A stretch of DNA of 64,000 nucleotides from Serilophus lunatus (lineage: Eukaryota > Chordata > Aves > Passeriformes > Eurylaimidae): NCBI GenBank assembly GCA_013399895.1, contig VXBA01000405.1, forward strand, positions 505,353 through 569,352. Reading direction: 5' to 3'. The position numbers and the translations under genes were made by a program. The stretch's first letter is position 1. Each line of letters opens with the position of its first letter. The notes below the pieces were generated by a model. The model worked only from the letters and a program-made list of their open reading frames with translations, ran no database searches and was not told the DNA's origin. Positions 33,776 through 48,000 of the stretch are shown one piece after another.

Positions 33776-36700
33776 GTAGCATTATAAACTAAAAATCAAC
33801 AATCAAAATAGACGTTCTCTGCTTACATTCTAGAGGAAAAGGTTGACATACATTGCCACTATGTACTGTAAAAAGAAGTAAGAGGGAGTAAGAGGAACCA
33901 GACATAGTTTCCAGATGTTCCTGTTTCAGCCACCAGCTTTCAGTGAGGCAGCCCTCCTCTTGGAAATGTACATTAGTCCAGCTGGGCAGTTGTTCTGACC
34001 TGAACATGAATACAGCCTTACTGGGCAAAGAGCAGGAATATGTACCAGCAATACCTAAATACCCAGCCAGTAATAATGCTGCCTCTGGGCACCTTGGTAA
34101 AGCTGGGCTATTCTCTAAGATTTTGCGTGACCATCGGTCTTGTTAAGCTGTATGTTATATGTTGCTCTTCAATTGTGCTCAGTAGTGATTCCCCAACAAT
34201 TCACCTCCTACAGCTATGGGATGCAAGAAGTTCTTGGTGGTGCTACTCCTGACCTCTTGGATTCAGGAACGGAGGAAGAAAATCTTCTGTGAAGGTACCA
34301 TATGAGCTCTGACAGAATTGTTAGTGCTTTGCTGTGTCAAGCAGTAGCGGGGGAATGTTGCCTTGGTTCTTCCTCCGTGCTTTTGTAAACTGACTTAGAC
34401 TCACCCACTCTGGAGGCTTTAACCCTGGTTTATTAGTGCCAACAGTTTATTTAGTGCAAACAGTTTATTAGTGCCCTGATTCAAAGATGAATACCAGTGT
34501 GCCCAATTTTAAAACTTAGCAGTTGTAGCACAAACATTTCTGCAAACCGAGTCTGGCCTACCAGCCAAACCCACATGTGCACTTGCAGGATGCACATCAT
34601 ACACCACCTCTCTGCATTAGCAGGGACTTCTGCCTATCTGAAATGCTCAGTTAGTGACTATTACTGATAAGAAGTCACACACTCGTAAGAGGTATCAGTC
34701 ACAGGCATGACATCAAACTCATACTTCTTCAAGTAAACAATCAATACACTTACGGTAGTAAATTTGATGGAATTTTAATTAGTTTTTAATAATTTTCACT
34801 CATTGACTATCAGAAACTTCATGAAAGTCATGATCCAACTTCAAAAAATTTCAATATGAATACTTATTACTACATTTCCAGCAAAAAGGTGCTATAAAAT
34901 AGGTTGTGTCACCATGGTACCATATAATGGAGCAAAATGAAATAAAAAATTAAAACATTTCTATTTGTATCTTTATATTAATAATTTAGTTTGGCCTTAA
35001 ACATTGGGGAATATAATTATACCCATATTAAGAATATTTACCAAGAAATGGCTCCCCATATATAAATTCTAAGAGAATGCTATATGTCTTTTCTTTTTCG
35101 CATATGTGAAGATACAAAATTAGGGAGAGTAAGGATCTATCACTGCTGTAGTGCAAAAGCATTCATGAGACCTCCAAGAGCCAGGAACAGAATGTGAACC
35201 ATGCTGGGAAGAACAGTTTATTTGTGTCACTGATTTTAATTTTCATTTTTGCCACTCATAAAATGGGCATTGTGCCTTGCTATTTTAGAGAAAAAGCCTG
35301 AGATTTACAAATCCAAATTTTCTTAACAGTATTAACAGTATTTTTGCAACTTCACACAGATATTGTGATGTTAAGTTCAGTGGCTGCATCAATTTTAAAA
35401 GTTAAAAAGACACCAGATGTGGTACTAAGTTTATTATTAAAGAAAGGTAAATATTAGGGGCTGGTTGCATCAGTTTACTGAGATGTGGCAATTACGGCTC
35501 CTTCAAAAAAATAAAGGAAACCACTCTCAGGAAGTGGTAATGATGCAGTATCCTGTTGACTCCAAACTAATATACAAAGTGATATAGATTCAAATCTAAG
35601 AGGAAAGGATGGAGAATCTGGCACCACTATAAACCTTTTGGACAAAGGTTTGCTGTTTTGTTAAAGCTATATACTTTGTAAATATACCAGAAGTGTATAA
35701 AGAAGAAGACATGTTATGAGGGGCAAGGACAGGTCTTCTGTAAACCAAGCTTGTTTTCACTTCTGTGTATCATTAGTTAATGTTCCTTATTAGGGACAAA
35801 GATAGAAAGAAAAGAATGTAAGCACTGATGCCTCTTATGTCCTCACACTTCAGTCACATGTTAAAGCTTTTATCAAAGGGGAAGAAGTTTATATAATGTC
35901 TTCAGTGCCTTCTAGTGCTGAAAACTTGCTATCAGATGTCCCTCCTGTTAATTCAGTTTTAGTGAGATAATCCAGATGAAAAACTGACATATCTATCTGC
36001 AATAAAAAGTATAAAGATGTTTCCTGAAAAGGAACAAAACATTTGTGTAAAAGATTTTTTAATCCTTCTCAAGGTTTATAAACTTTGAATTTTCCTGCTT
36101 ATGATGGTCCATGCAAGCTCTCTGCAGCAAAAGTTTTCTATCAATTTTTCTCTTTAAAGAATAGTAATATGTACTTCTTCTCAGAGGGTGTGCAATCATC
36201 ATGCTGCCACATGGAAGTCAGCAGTGACATGCAACTGCACTTGAAGCTGTGGAGCAGGAAATAAACTAGGGCTTCAGGTTAGCAAATAGACAGGATAACT
36301 GTCCTCAAAACTAATGTGTATTCTGCCTTTAATTTCTGAAGTGAAAAATAACTGACAGTCTCTCCATCTTCAGAAAGTCAGCCAGTCTCTAGAGCCTCTG
36401 TCAAAGGATTGCTATAAAAATTTGATCAGCTTAAAAATCTCACTGTGCTTCTGCCTTAAAATAGGAGTCCATGATTTCAGACTGTACAATCTTGTCCTAC
36501 CACGTGCGACAGCTTGTATTAAACATTTTGCAGTGGTTTTGCCCTTAGGGATAATCGGTTACAGTTCCTACTACCAGCAACCAGTTACAATCTTGGACTT
36601 CTGTAATACGTTTTCTTTTAATAGAAGCTGCTACTTACTAGCACATAAGTATATCCTTGGGAAGAGAAGCGCTCCCTGCTTCTTGGTGTGGGACAACTTG

Positions 36701-38564
36701 CCATCTTTCAGCGCACACCATTGGCAATGTTCACTCCTGTCGGTACATGCAACTCTTGCCATCCAGTGTAGAAACTCTTCAAGGCCTGAGAATAATGAAT
36801 TTTTTTAATTTTTTTTTTTTTTGTAACCCTCTTAAGTTTTAGCGCAAAGTGCAAAATTTACAGTTTGCTATAACCCTCAGAAGAGCAGAATGTGCTGTTT
36901 GCAAAATCAATTAAGTGCTTTGTTTGCACAGAGCAAAGAAGGAGCATTGTTTGGAAAGGGCTTTTCTCTCTTGGCAACGACAGCACATGTCAGTCACTGG
37001 CCAGAAAAAGAGATTTTAATTCCCTGCTCTTAGCAAAGAGAAATGGAGGTGAACTCAGGAGACAAAAGCTAGATGTGAAGGCAGGACAACACAACAGGCA
37101 GAAGAGAGCACATGGTGGCAGAATGTGGAGGAGGAAAGGTGGTTATTTTGGGACATTGTGCTCCTTTCCAGGTTTGTTTGTTTTTGTTTGGTTTTTTTTC
37201 CTTTCCCCTGCTGATTAGATCCCCATAGAGCAGACAGGTAGATCTGGACTCCTTTCTATGGTCTTCTGTTTTGGAAGAAAAATTTCACTCGTCTTTCTGA
37301 TCTGCAACAGTAGATAGCTCTGGGATGCAGACCATGGTTCATGCTGGTTGGAGTTACACAGCATATTTGGTACTGACTTCTCCTTCTGCCAAGTTTTTGA
37401 GTCCCTCTATACCATGGGAACTGCCTGCATGTAGTCTTTGATTCTGCAGAACAAACAAAGCACTCTTTATTCATGCGGAGAAGGAAAGTGAGCTCATATG
37501 AGCCACTGGCTGAGAATGATCATATGGTCCAATGCCTGTAGCAGCTCACATCTCACACATCTGTTCCTCTGCACCTTGGATATAAGGACCACAGGGGCCA
37601 GGCTTCCAAGTGAGAGACACATCCCAGCTGTGGTAACTTGCACATCAGGATTCAAAATTTGAAGGCCGAGGGATTTGGCACTAGGTCTTGATTGAGCAAG
37701 AGGAGAAATATGAGAGCTGATCTCCAAATTGGTGTGGTTCTCAGATGCATGCGTTTAGCCCAGCTCATACATTCAGGGTCAAATATAACAGATGATGCCA
37801 ACTTTGGATTCTGAACTCCCAACACTTGCTACTCAGACTCAATTTTAATTTGAATTCATGTCCATTTTTTGTCATTTTCTGAACACAACAGCTTTGGTAA
37901 TGTTGGGGAGTCAATGATACTTTAGCTGTTCTTTCCAGCCTGATGGAAAATTAAAATATGATGTTAAATTAAAATATAGTGACGCAAATTAAGATTGAAC
38001 TTCAACCAACCAGCTCAAAGCATTTCTCACTAATATGCAGCAGAACCAGTTAATTCTATTATTTGCATCTAAAGGCACAGCTAAAATCTCATCTATACAT
38101 TGTAGAGTTCCCAAGATGCAACTTTTTATTGTTTCTAATAGTGTTGCCGTGTAAAGGTATTTTGATCTTGTGGTGTTATAGTCATACTCAACAACAAACA
38201 ACAAAGAATTGGGATAAAATAGTACCAACTAGTTACATTTTTTCTTTTTTTTTTTGTTTTTTTGTCAAGATATCCAGATGTGCTCTAGAAATAGTAATGA
38301 AACAACTGTTACAATTCCTGAGAGACACAGAAGTACTATTACAGAAAGAATTTTAACTTAAATAATTTCAAGTGTATGCTCAAACACAGAAACATTAAGA
38401 TAGCTTCACAGCTTACACAGATATCCTAAATGGCACATTTTATGCACCAGGAATATACCCTCTGCATTTCTTAATTCACTCTACCCAAGCTTTCAGAACA
38501 TCTTCCTTCTGTCTCCTGTGACTGGAAAACTGACTATATAAATACCTTGGACAATTTTTTCAAG
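33776..38564. other. long unique stretch, no gene seen
   Basis: AT-rich sequence without recognisable repeats. The 128-codon plus frame at 36422-36808 and the 108-codon frame at 36892-37218 lack known motifs and look fortuitous. The latter ends in a T-rich stretch. Poly-T runs near 36800-36822 and 37190-37200 are the only simple sequence of note. Confidence 0.5.
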
Positions 38565-38723
38565 TTTATAAAACAAAAATATTGGTTTTGTTTTTATAAA
38601 ATATTATTTCTAAAACTATTCTATTCTATTCTATTCTATTCTATTCTATTCTATTCTATTCTATTCTATTCTATTCTATTAATATTTGTTTTGTTTTTAT
38701 AAAACAAAAATACTGATTTTGTG
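38565..38723. repeat. (CTATT)13 microsatellite between AT-rich palindromic arms
   Basis: Thirteen perfect CTATT units occupy 38616-38680. On both sides lies closely related sequence: TTTATAAAACAAAAAT and GGTTTTGTTTTTATAAAA on the left (38565-38600), and TTGTTTTGTTTTTATAAAAC with AAAAATACTGATTTTGTG on the right (38686-38723). TTTTGTTTTTATAAAACAAA is close to a perfect palindrome. The array is thus bracketed by repeats that could pair with each other or fold on themselves. Confidence 0.95.
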
Positions 38724-41585
38724 ATTTGAGGTGCTAGAGTATGTCCTAATTTTGACATATGTTTTTCTACAGATGGAGGAGCTGAAAACTCAACTGTAGG
38801 GTGATCCCCTTGTCTGACTACCCACTGCAGGGGAGACCTCAACAATTGTGGATCCTTATTCTGTTCTCTTATTCTGTAATGTATCCAAGTAGAGCATCCT
38901 GGCAGCATCTGCTACTTTTTCATACATTTTATGGAGCAATGGGCATGTTGGAGGTCCCAGCTAAGCACCTCCTCTAGCTATTTTACATTTTTGAGTCTTT
39001 AATCCTTTACCTCATCCTTTTTACACTTATCTTCTGTGGGATCACTTGTGCTTTTTCCTGAGCTTGCTGCCTCTACTTCTCCCCTTTAGATTTTCTTTAC
39101 TTCCATTTGGTATTCTGGGGGGACTGTTTCCCCATGCTTAAGGGAAAAATATTAACTCACAGCAGGCATAGGGGGAATACAAGAGTGGGGCCATTATGTA
39201 ATGAGGTCTTCTAAGTTCTCTCCCAGCCTCCAGCATTTTGTGGCTCAGAGACTCAGTGAGCAAGAAGATATGTCTTTTTACTTAATAGAAGTTGATGGAC
39301 TTGTTTTCCATTTGCTTGTCCGAAGAAATGTTTTATCAGCATTAGTCAATCTGTGGCCACACACAAAATAAGAAAAGTTTTTGCAAAGATGCAGCGTAAA
39401 CCCTGAGTGCGTAGCATGTAATTCTTTTTGACAATAACTTCATAGATGCCCCCAGAATCCAGGAAGATTTTAAAGCATGCTTTAGAAAAACACTTCTATT
39501 AAAAAAATATTTTTATTCTAATTTCTGACTTTTTCACTGCAGTTTGCAAGATGAAAACACATAAGTTTGTTTTAGTCAGGAGCTTAAGTCGACAGTGGGT
39601 GACAGTAATGGTGAGGTAGCATCTTTAGATTACCTGGAATTTTTTTTTTACATTCAGCAGTTTGTCCCTGACCATTCATTCCCAGAACAATGGCAGATAT
39701 TCATTGTTCCAGCATATCAGAGAAGTACAGGAAAGATCTTGCCAATATTAAAGCTTTCATTGCCCACTGCAATCCCTACTGAAAGGTGAGAGTTAGTTAT
39801 ATATTAGTTACACACTACAGTTTATGTAGTAATGCCTCATTAATCAATTGCCCCTGCAGCATTAAAATAACCTGACATTCATTTTTGCAACCGTATTCCA
39901 ACGAATGCAAATTTCAAAACATATGGTTCTCTTTTCAAATTGTAATCACACTTCATGGGTTTGCACTGATGAGTCTGAGCTAACATAAAGTGTCATTTTG
40001 TGTTGCAGTATTTCCAGTTTTTGTCAGTGACAACAATTAATATTCTAATTGAAATATTTAAGTAATGAGGAAAATCTCCAAGTCACTGTGCTTTAAGAAA
40101 AGCGTGGACACACAGTAATTCTGTTTTCAAAACAGGGTGCCCAGAAAAGCTCTTGCAGTGTTTGGTCAGAATTTTTTTCAAATGCTCATAAAGCCCTGTT
40201 CACAGGGTGCTGAAGCATCTGAAATACCACCTGATTAGGGGTGGTGGAATCTTGTGACCTCTGACAATATGTTCTCAATACTTTGTTTTCCAGTATTATA
40301 TTTGTAATATGAGATGAAATGTATCTGTTTTATCAGTCAATTACTGCTTTATGGTGCCTTGCATCCCCTCATGGGGCATCACAAGATACCCACATGGCTC
40401 AAGCATTAATGAATTATTTTTTTTCTCACAGTGGCAAAGTGAGATAACATAGTAGTTATCATCTCCAGCTGATATACCCTTTTAGAAAATACTGATACTG
40501 GAGGAATATGCATATCTAATGTGTCTGTAATCATTGCTATAGATAAGAAAGGCTCCCTTGAACCTGAGATTGGCCTCTGAGAGTCTTTTATACCCTTTCT
40601 ATCAGATTTTTCTTAATTCTCCCCTTCTGTTTATACTATTACTGTAAGTAAGGACAATGCAGAAGACTCTGCTACTGTATGATTTTCCTAATACAATCTG
40701 CACAAGATTTTAGCAAGTAACCTATAAATACCTTGATTTGTTTGAATTAGCATGCAGATTTTTCCTAACATGTTAAAATTATCTGGATAAACTTCCTTGA
40801 TGCTTTTGCTAAAAAGAATTCCAGGGGAGATTCAGGAAACTTGATCAGTGAGTTGATTGTTTCTGCAGAGCTACATCTATAGAACTAGTAGAAGAATTAG
40901 TGCACGTGTAGATAAATGACACACTTCAGAGGATCAACATTTTTTCGTAAAGGAAGTCACGTCTCATAAATCTCTTGGAACTTTTGAAGGTGCAGTCTGG
41001 TTTAGTCTTCCTGTATTTCCAGAAAACACACAAGGAAACGACACAGCCTTTGCATACAAGGGAAGGTAATTCCATAAATAATTAAATAGTTAATATATAA
41101 GTGTAGGAGAAAAGAGTTATTTTTAGCTGTGGAGAGGGACAGCAGCACATTTTGGTGAAGTGTGGTAAGGCTGATGTGATGAGATCAGCTGTTCAGCACA
41201 GTCATAAAAAAATTGGAAGGGCACAAGCAGCAAGGTGATTAAGTCCTCTAATTATGTCAGTTTATAGAGCACAGGAAGAATGAATTGAATGTGGTCCTTA
41301 CTGGATTTAATGACAGGAGTCTCAAATGGGGGTTGAAATAAAATTTTAAGTGGTGTTCATGAAAAGATGCACTCCCATTTTAAACATTACCTGATGGATT
41401 CTGAACAAACTGTTATAACTCACCGAGAATTTACTTACTAATGTGTGGATGCATCAGCTTACCAGCAATTAGAAAACAAGGATAGTGTTGAAAGTTACTA
41501 GCAAAGACTTAGAAGACAGATTACAAGAGTAATACTTCCATGGCACATCCCATTAAAAACATGGTGTGCAGTTCTATTAATTCAA
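38724..41585. other. unique AT-rich DNA, no gene seen
   Basis: No gene or recognisable repeat. The segment 39820-40090 is treated separately as a possible conserved non-coding element. The frame at 39595-39789 has no motif. Confidence 0.5.
39820..40090. other. candidate conserved non-coding element
   Basis: This block is free of recognisable repeats. It has a homeodomain-type cluster (CTCATTAATCAATTGCCCC), an octamer ATGCAAAT (POU-type) within CGAATGCAAATTTC, and a later CAATTAATATTCTAATTG, which is nearly palindromic. This suggests an enhancer by motif density only. It is untested and could be chance in AT-rich DNA. Confidence 0.18.
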
Positions 41586-41589
41586 AAAG

Positions 41590-42080
41590 GATGAAACAGA
41601 ACCAGAAGAGGACCAGTGAAAACCAGGAAAGTGTGGAAGTTCTTCCTCACTAAGACTAGGACTCTCCAGTTTAGAAAAGGGATAACTGGAGAGAGATCGA
41701 GTCCTACAAAACCACGAGTGGGGTGGAGATGGTGAAAGGGTATTGATTGTTTGACTGTTCTCCCAGGAGAAGAATTGTTCATCATGCCAGATTAGAAGTA
41801 GGGAGGTTTCGAATAAAGGGAAAAGGAAGTATTTCCTTATGCAATATAAAGTTAAATGATTGCAAGAAATCCCTTGCCAAAGGGTGGTGGGGATACTGCC
41901 AGTGTACATGTGTTAAAAAGCAACCAAACATTCATGGAAGAGTATCCATCAAAGGTCATCATATACAAAGCCTGCAATATCTGCCTCTGGAAGTCAAAAA
42001 CCTGCAAATTGCTAAGGGATGGAAAATTATTCTGGGAATGTATCACAGCATAAGCACTGTGCTGCACTCCTTTCAAGGTA
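41590..42080 (+). mobile_element. ancient CR1/L3-type LINE 3' region
   Basis: The order of words is that of an old CR1/L3 3' region, heavily mutated: CTCTCCAGTTTAGAAAAGGG, a degenerate CTACAAAACCACGAGTGGGG (like 'tataaaatcatgaatggtgtgga'), AGTAGGGAGGTTTCGAATAA, AAGGAAGTATTTCCTTATGC and CCCTTGCCAAAGGGTGGTGG. It is clearly older than the other CR1 copies in the window. The overlapping 114-codon plus and 110-codon minus frames are therefore repeat-derived. Confidence 0.6.
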
Positions 42081-45000
42081 TTAGCTATTAAGCTGGTCAT
42101 AACTTTGGTTTAACCCTGCAAACTGTTACACCATTTTCTATCCAGGCAGCCATGAGGATGGCCCATTACAAATATTTCTCTAAGGATATCACAAAGGATA
42201 TCTCTTTTATTCCTTTGTTTCAGTTTTACATCACAATGCACAACAGAACAAAAATCGTAAAGAAAGCTGCTGTTTCGGCTTTTAGTATAAATAATTTCAA
42301 AACCGTTAACCTCTACTTTCCTCAGTAAGTGTGAAATGCCAAAAGCTCTGTTGTTCTGCAAGTGAAATCACTCATTAGCCACATTTTAACTTTCTCCACT
42401 GTGCAAGTCTGCACTATTTGTGTATGCAGCACACAAACTATGCACAGCAGGTGTCGTGTTGAGCTCTTTTCTAATATGTTTGGATGAGCTGCTTCTAATT
42501 AGTTATCCTTGTAAACAGAGTAGGAAAATGTGGTAAATATGGTCATGTGGGCTGTCTACCTAATAGCTCAATTAAGTCATTGTTCTGTGGGCTCTGGCTC
42601 AAAGTTGCTGCTGTGTGTGAAATAGAAATAGTCTATGTATACTTTTTTAAGGGTAGCCTATCATGGCTTCTGCGAAGAAATATAATAATAGTTTAAGTGT
42701 TATTGTGTAGACCACTATGTATTTTGCATATACAGTTAATCTTTTGTCGTTGCATAAAATATTTGGTATCACTAATTAATGTCAGAGCTGCAGCTGGATG
42801 CATTCAATAGTGGTCTAAAGACTACACTAAAAAGTGAAGCTCAGAGTATTTTAAGTATCAACACCTCATCTAAAAGGTTTAGCCAATACACTGGATCAGT
42901 ATGAGAGGCCAACACTGAACACAATGAATAGTGATTAAGTTGCCCAACGTGAAATGTTTTTGTCTACACGAAGTTTATTCTCCTTATTTGGATTCTTTTA
43001 ATACAGTTCTCATATACATCAGCCTGCCTCAAGAGTCCTAAGCTGACTCAGCACTCTGAATGTTAGAAAACAGGCCCAGCAGTCTCATTTAAGTAAGATG
43101 ATAGCCCTTTTAAAGCTCTAGCCCATAATTTAGACAAACGCAGAGGAACAGAGAACAAATACCTGACCTTCATCTGATGCTAGCCTGAGTGTCACACATT
43201 AGGTACTGGCAACCTGTGATCTGCTCTGGTACCAGTCCTGCAGTAACTGAGCTGCAGTTCCAGTTGAACTTGCACCTGCTTGGAACTACGCTAAGCTCTA
43301 GTGCTGTCACAGAGAGCAGCCATTTGGAACCTTGGGGGGTTGTGCTGGTGCAGTTGTGCCAGATGGTGACTATGTATAGCACGGAGAAAGTTTGACATGG
43401 CATCTGGCTTGAGCTACTAAAACCCTAAATATGCTTCACTTTAAAAAAACCCATCTGATATGAATAACATCTAAATTGAGGGTCTTATCCAAACACAGGA
43501 TCAAATGATGGTCTAATTCCTATGGCTATTCTCAATTACTGAAAAGTCAGGATACATCCCTGTTTGGGATGCTATGCTGGAAACTCTAGGATTCCTTTTG
43601 TAACCCCTGGGACCAGATAGCTCCAGGCCAAGGAGCTTTAAAATAGAAACTCTAAAACTGCCAGAAGCATACTATTGCTAGTTAGCTTTATTTGAGTCTA
43701 TATAAGCAGTGATGACCTAGCTTGTGGCTTGGCATAATTTTAGAGAACATGGCAGACAATAGGGTAAACTCTGCCAATACTGATATCACATTTCTAAGAA
43801 CTGTCCAAGAAATATTAGTTCCAATTAATTATATGGGATAAATGAAATTTTACCTAATAAGTACCATTTTCATGAAAGAAGCAGTGAATTAAAAATGACT
43901 GGTAGAGGCTGTGTTGAATTTTAAAATGTTTGTGCTGCTAAATTATCTTCCTCTCTTCAGCTGAAGTTGATGAGATCTTCCAAGAGTAAAACCAAATATG
44001 TGTGAATTGGTGGAGAGGGTTTGAGTCTCATTCATGTGTGCAGAACTTTCATTTCAGACTAAATGGGAGCAGAAATTCCTATTTCCTTCAGTCAAGCTAT
44101 CCTAGATATCATTCAGAAGTGTCAACATGAAGTTATATATTTGCTAGCAAAGAACTGCTGATATATCCTATATGTGAATGTTTGTTTATACCTCTTCTCC
44201 TCCCCTAGACTCACTTGAGCTAAAATGCATGTTGAAAGGCTTAACTGTGTTTTGGTTTTAATTCTAAGTTATATGTATAAAAGTATTTTATGTGGCATAT
44301 TCAACTTCAGAGGCTTAGTCTCTGCACTCTGTGATACAGTTGCTAAAGTTTAAAGATTGCCCCTTAACAATTACACAAAATTGAAGCAGTGCCTTTGTGC
44401 TCATGAACATAAAGAAAAATTTTGTGCTACCAAATGGGAGAATGACAAGATTAAAACAATAAAAACAAACAAACAAATGCAGAGCCAATGCAAATGTCAT
44501 TCTAAAGCAGGGATTTACGTTCATGTTTGTTCTCGGAAGCAAGAAGCCAGAGTTCGTTCAGTATGAGCTTTGTTACTCTTGGTTATGAATTCTTTCGTGC
44601 AAGCAGCTATTTGAGATACACAAGGTAGTGGAATATTCTGATGAAAATGTGAAACTTTGAGGAACTAAACTGCTCTCTAAAGACTCTTTCTTTGCGGGGG
44701 TTTAGTGTAATGCATGGACTTTTCATTATAAATCTGAGGAGAAAAATTTTGCTTCCTTTTCTGGAACTAATGGCTTCCTGCCAGTACTGATGGTATTTCT
44801 GACATATTTTAAATACCAATTATCTGAAGCAATGGTGACTCTCTGCTCTTCTAAAATTTTTAAGTTTGCACATAGGGAGTGAAGTTAAAAAGCAGATGGT
44901 GCAATCAGGAAACTGAATGCTGCTATTTGCCTGACTATCATGTTATCTAGTTGTAGAATTACTAATTTTGTGTCATTTATTTTGTGTTTCTTTTTTGTTT

Positions 45001-48000
45001 TGATATTTGTCTTTTTAAAATTTATTTAATTTTTTTCTACCTGTCTATGTAATTCATCTGGTGTCTATATTTTTGCTTAAAGAAGAAACCTAGAGAGCTG
45101 TAAATCAACATAGTCATGTTTTCTTAACACATAAACAGTATATGGTGTTCTCTAGTTCCTGCTAGAAGTTTGTTAAACTAACAAACCATTTAAGTAAATC
45201 ATTGTAATAGCTTAAGGGAAATGCATGGCCTGCACAGTCCTTCCTCTTTCCTGCAGAGTCATTTATCTTTTAAAAATGACTTTTTGGCACCCAGGATGCT
45301 TCTAGACAAGTAAACGTATCTTTTTCTAGGAAGATGCCTATTCAATATTAAATTATACTTTCATTTGGTGGCCTTCAAGATTAACACCCACTAGCTGTCA
45401 AGTTTACATTATTTTTGTCCTTAATTAATGAAACTGCTCGAAGTAATTCAACATGTGAATAAGTATGTAGATATGCATTCCTTCACATCTAAAATGGCTT
45501 TATTCCTCAGAGCACTCCGCATTTAACTGTCTAAGCATTCCTGTTTTTCTATCTCTGCATCTGGAAACAAATTGGCATGTGAAAGGATGTGAAGAGCACA
45601 GGAGTAAGATGAGCACAATCCTACTGAACTTGTTAAAGCACTCTCACTCACTGTGGGTCTCAAACAATGACAGATCACTTAACTGAAGAACCTGTAGGCA
45701 ACTGAAAGCTCAAATCCCAGTTTGAAAGCACTTTCTGCACAGACTGTACTGTCGACTATTCTGTACCCATCTCAGTCAGAACTATGTGCTACTTCTTCCT
45801 GATGAACAAGACAGTGACTGTTTCAGATTTCTGTATTAGGGACAAAACTAACTTTGCCATGTAAAAAAAACCAGGGAGAGCAAAGGGGCATAAGCAATTT
45901 AAAGAGGAGTACTTAAGCTTTTGTGAATGCTATATCCATCCACATGAGGCGAACTGTCATCTTTTCCCTTATCATATTTGTAAAAAGAGATCTGTTCATC
46001 AACCATACCTTCTTATGGACTAGGTCTACTATATCAGACTTAACGAAAAATAGAGTGCAATGCCTTCCAGTAGTGTCCACAAGGTTCCCCCTCACCTCCC
46101 CCCCAAAAAAATCCTGCAATTTTTATTTCTAAAATCTCAGATCATTCTAGTTTTCCTGAGCAATAAAATGCCTTAAGGCTTTATGCCCAAGAGACAACAT
46201 TTGAGTTTTAATATCACATTTATATGAGTGATAAGTACATTCTTTTATTCAAGCTAAGCAATTCAGGATAGAAGCTGTGCATCATTCATTCCTTTCTTGT
46301 TTCCTCTTGGGGTACCTGAAGCCAAACACATTGACAACTACAGTGATTGGAGTTTTTTTTCTGATTTCAGGTGAAACTGATTTTCTGTTGAGCTCTTCCT
46401 AGCTCAGCCTCATTCCAGTGCTATAAACCTGAAGAAAACACAACAAAACCAAGGTCAGCAACAATATCAGAAAATGATCGATATGTATCCTGACGCTAAA
46501 CAAAACATATCCAGTTACTCTTCTTGCAATTTTGTTTCTAAGTCCTGTCACATTTGAGTTCATTTATATGTCACAGGACAATGATTAAGTGCTGCAGACT
46601 TAAATTCACTAAACAGGGTGAATTTACTCCTCTTACTCTTAGCCATGGTTTTCAGACTTCAAATCATGCATATAGGTTCTACTTTCCAACTCAAAATTCC
46701 TTTTTCAAAAGTATGCAAACAGGTCTGGCAAGAACACCCTCCACAGCAATATAATCTCACTTGTTAAAGTTGTGTTCTCTTGGTTGTAGTATCTAGCAGT
46801 ACCCAATGAACACATTGTTAATATACGGCTCTACTGATATTGAGGAGGATCTATATGCCAAGGTCAGTTCATTTAAGAGTAAGCCTCTTTTAATAGTCAA
46901 ATGCAAAAATCGATCATATTTTTCTCTTACTGATACATTCAGATTTTTTTTTTCACTTTTCCTGTTTTTATAGTATAAAACGCTTATGTTTAAATACAGG
47001 ATAATTCAGAAAGAACTAAGAGGAACATATTGGTATCCCAGCCTACAGTATTTTGTCACTGTCTTAATTGTCCCATGATGTTCTTGTGTTATGGAAAAGT
47101 AGGTAAGGTTAATACCACCTATCATTACATCACATATCACTGTTATGACTTAATAATGTTTTGAACTGTATGAGAGCAGTAAAACTTACTGTAGATGACT
47201 TGCTGCTAGGTGTGCGTTACAACCAAAGTGTGATATTTCTATTGTAAACATACCTCCTAATGAAAAAAATTTTTGTAGACAACATTTTGAAGAAGAAAAC
47301 ATTGATCCAACATCATTCCTAAGTATTTAAGTGCTTAATGTTCCATGTTAGCCATCTAAATCTTTACTTAGTCTCTAGTTTTGTACTCAAATTGTTGGAA
47401 AAGGTCTTGTTCTGCTACTTTGTGATCTCAGCTTTTCCATCTCCCATTGCTCTTTCCAGACCTGTTCTGATATGACATTCACTCACCCATCCAGCAACTT
47501 TAGCTTTCTTTTGCCCTCTCACAACCCTTCATTATTTACAGTCTTTCATTATCCATTTCCACTTCACATGCCTGGGAAATAATCTTTACAACCATATCCA
47601 CTGCTTCTTTAATACAAGCAGATCTATTGTCATGGCTGAAATACGACTCAAACCTACCAGTCTTACTTCCACTACTGCACACTAAGACTGAATCAGTCCT
47701 GGCTGGCAGTGGAGGGAAAACCCAATTACTTCACTGAGCTTCTGAATGAGTCTGGAAAATGGTTTTTTGCTCACATATACTTTTTGTATTCAAGTAAGAA
47801 TAATAGTGACCCTCACGTTCTATGATATTTAATATTTTGTACCCTAGAAGTCCCAGTTTGTTTCTTAGACTAATTTGGTTATTGATAATTTTAGGGGAAA
47901 AAAGGGAGATCTGTATCACTGGCTTCGATTGAATCTGCTTTGGGCCAAAGCAGACTGTCATCTTCTGGTTTGGGAGGGGGAGGAAGATGTCTTAGAAATA

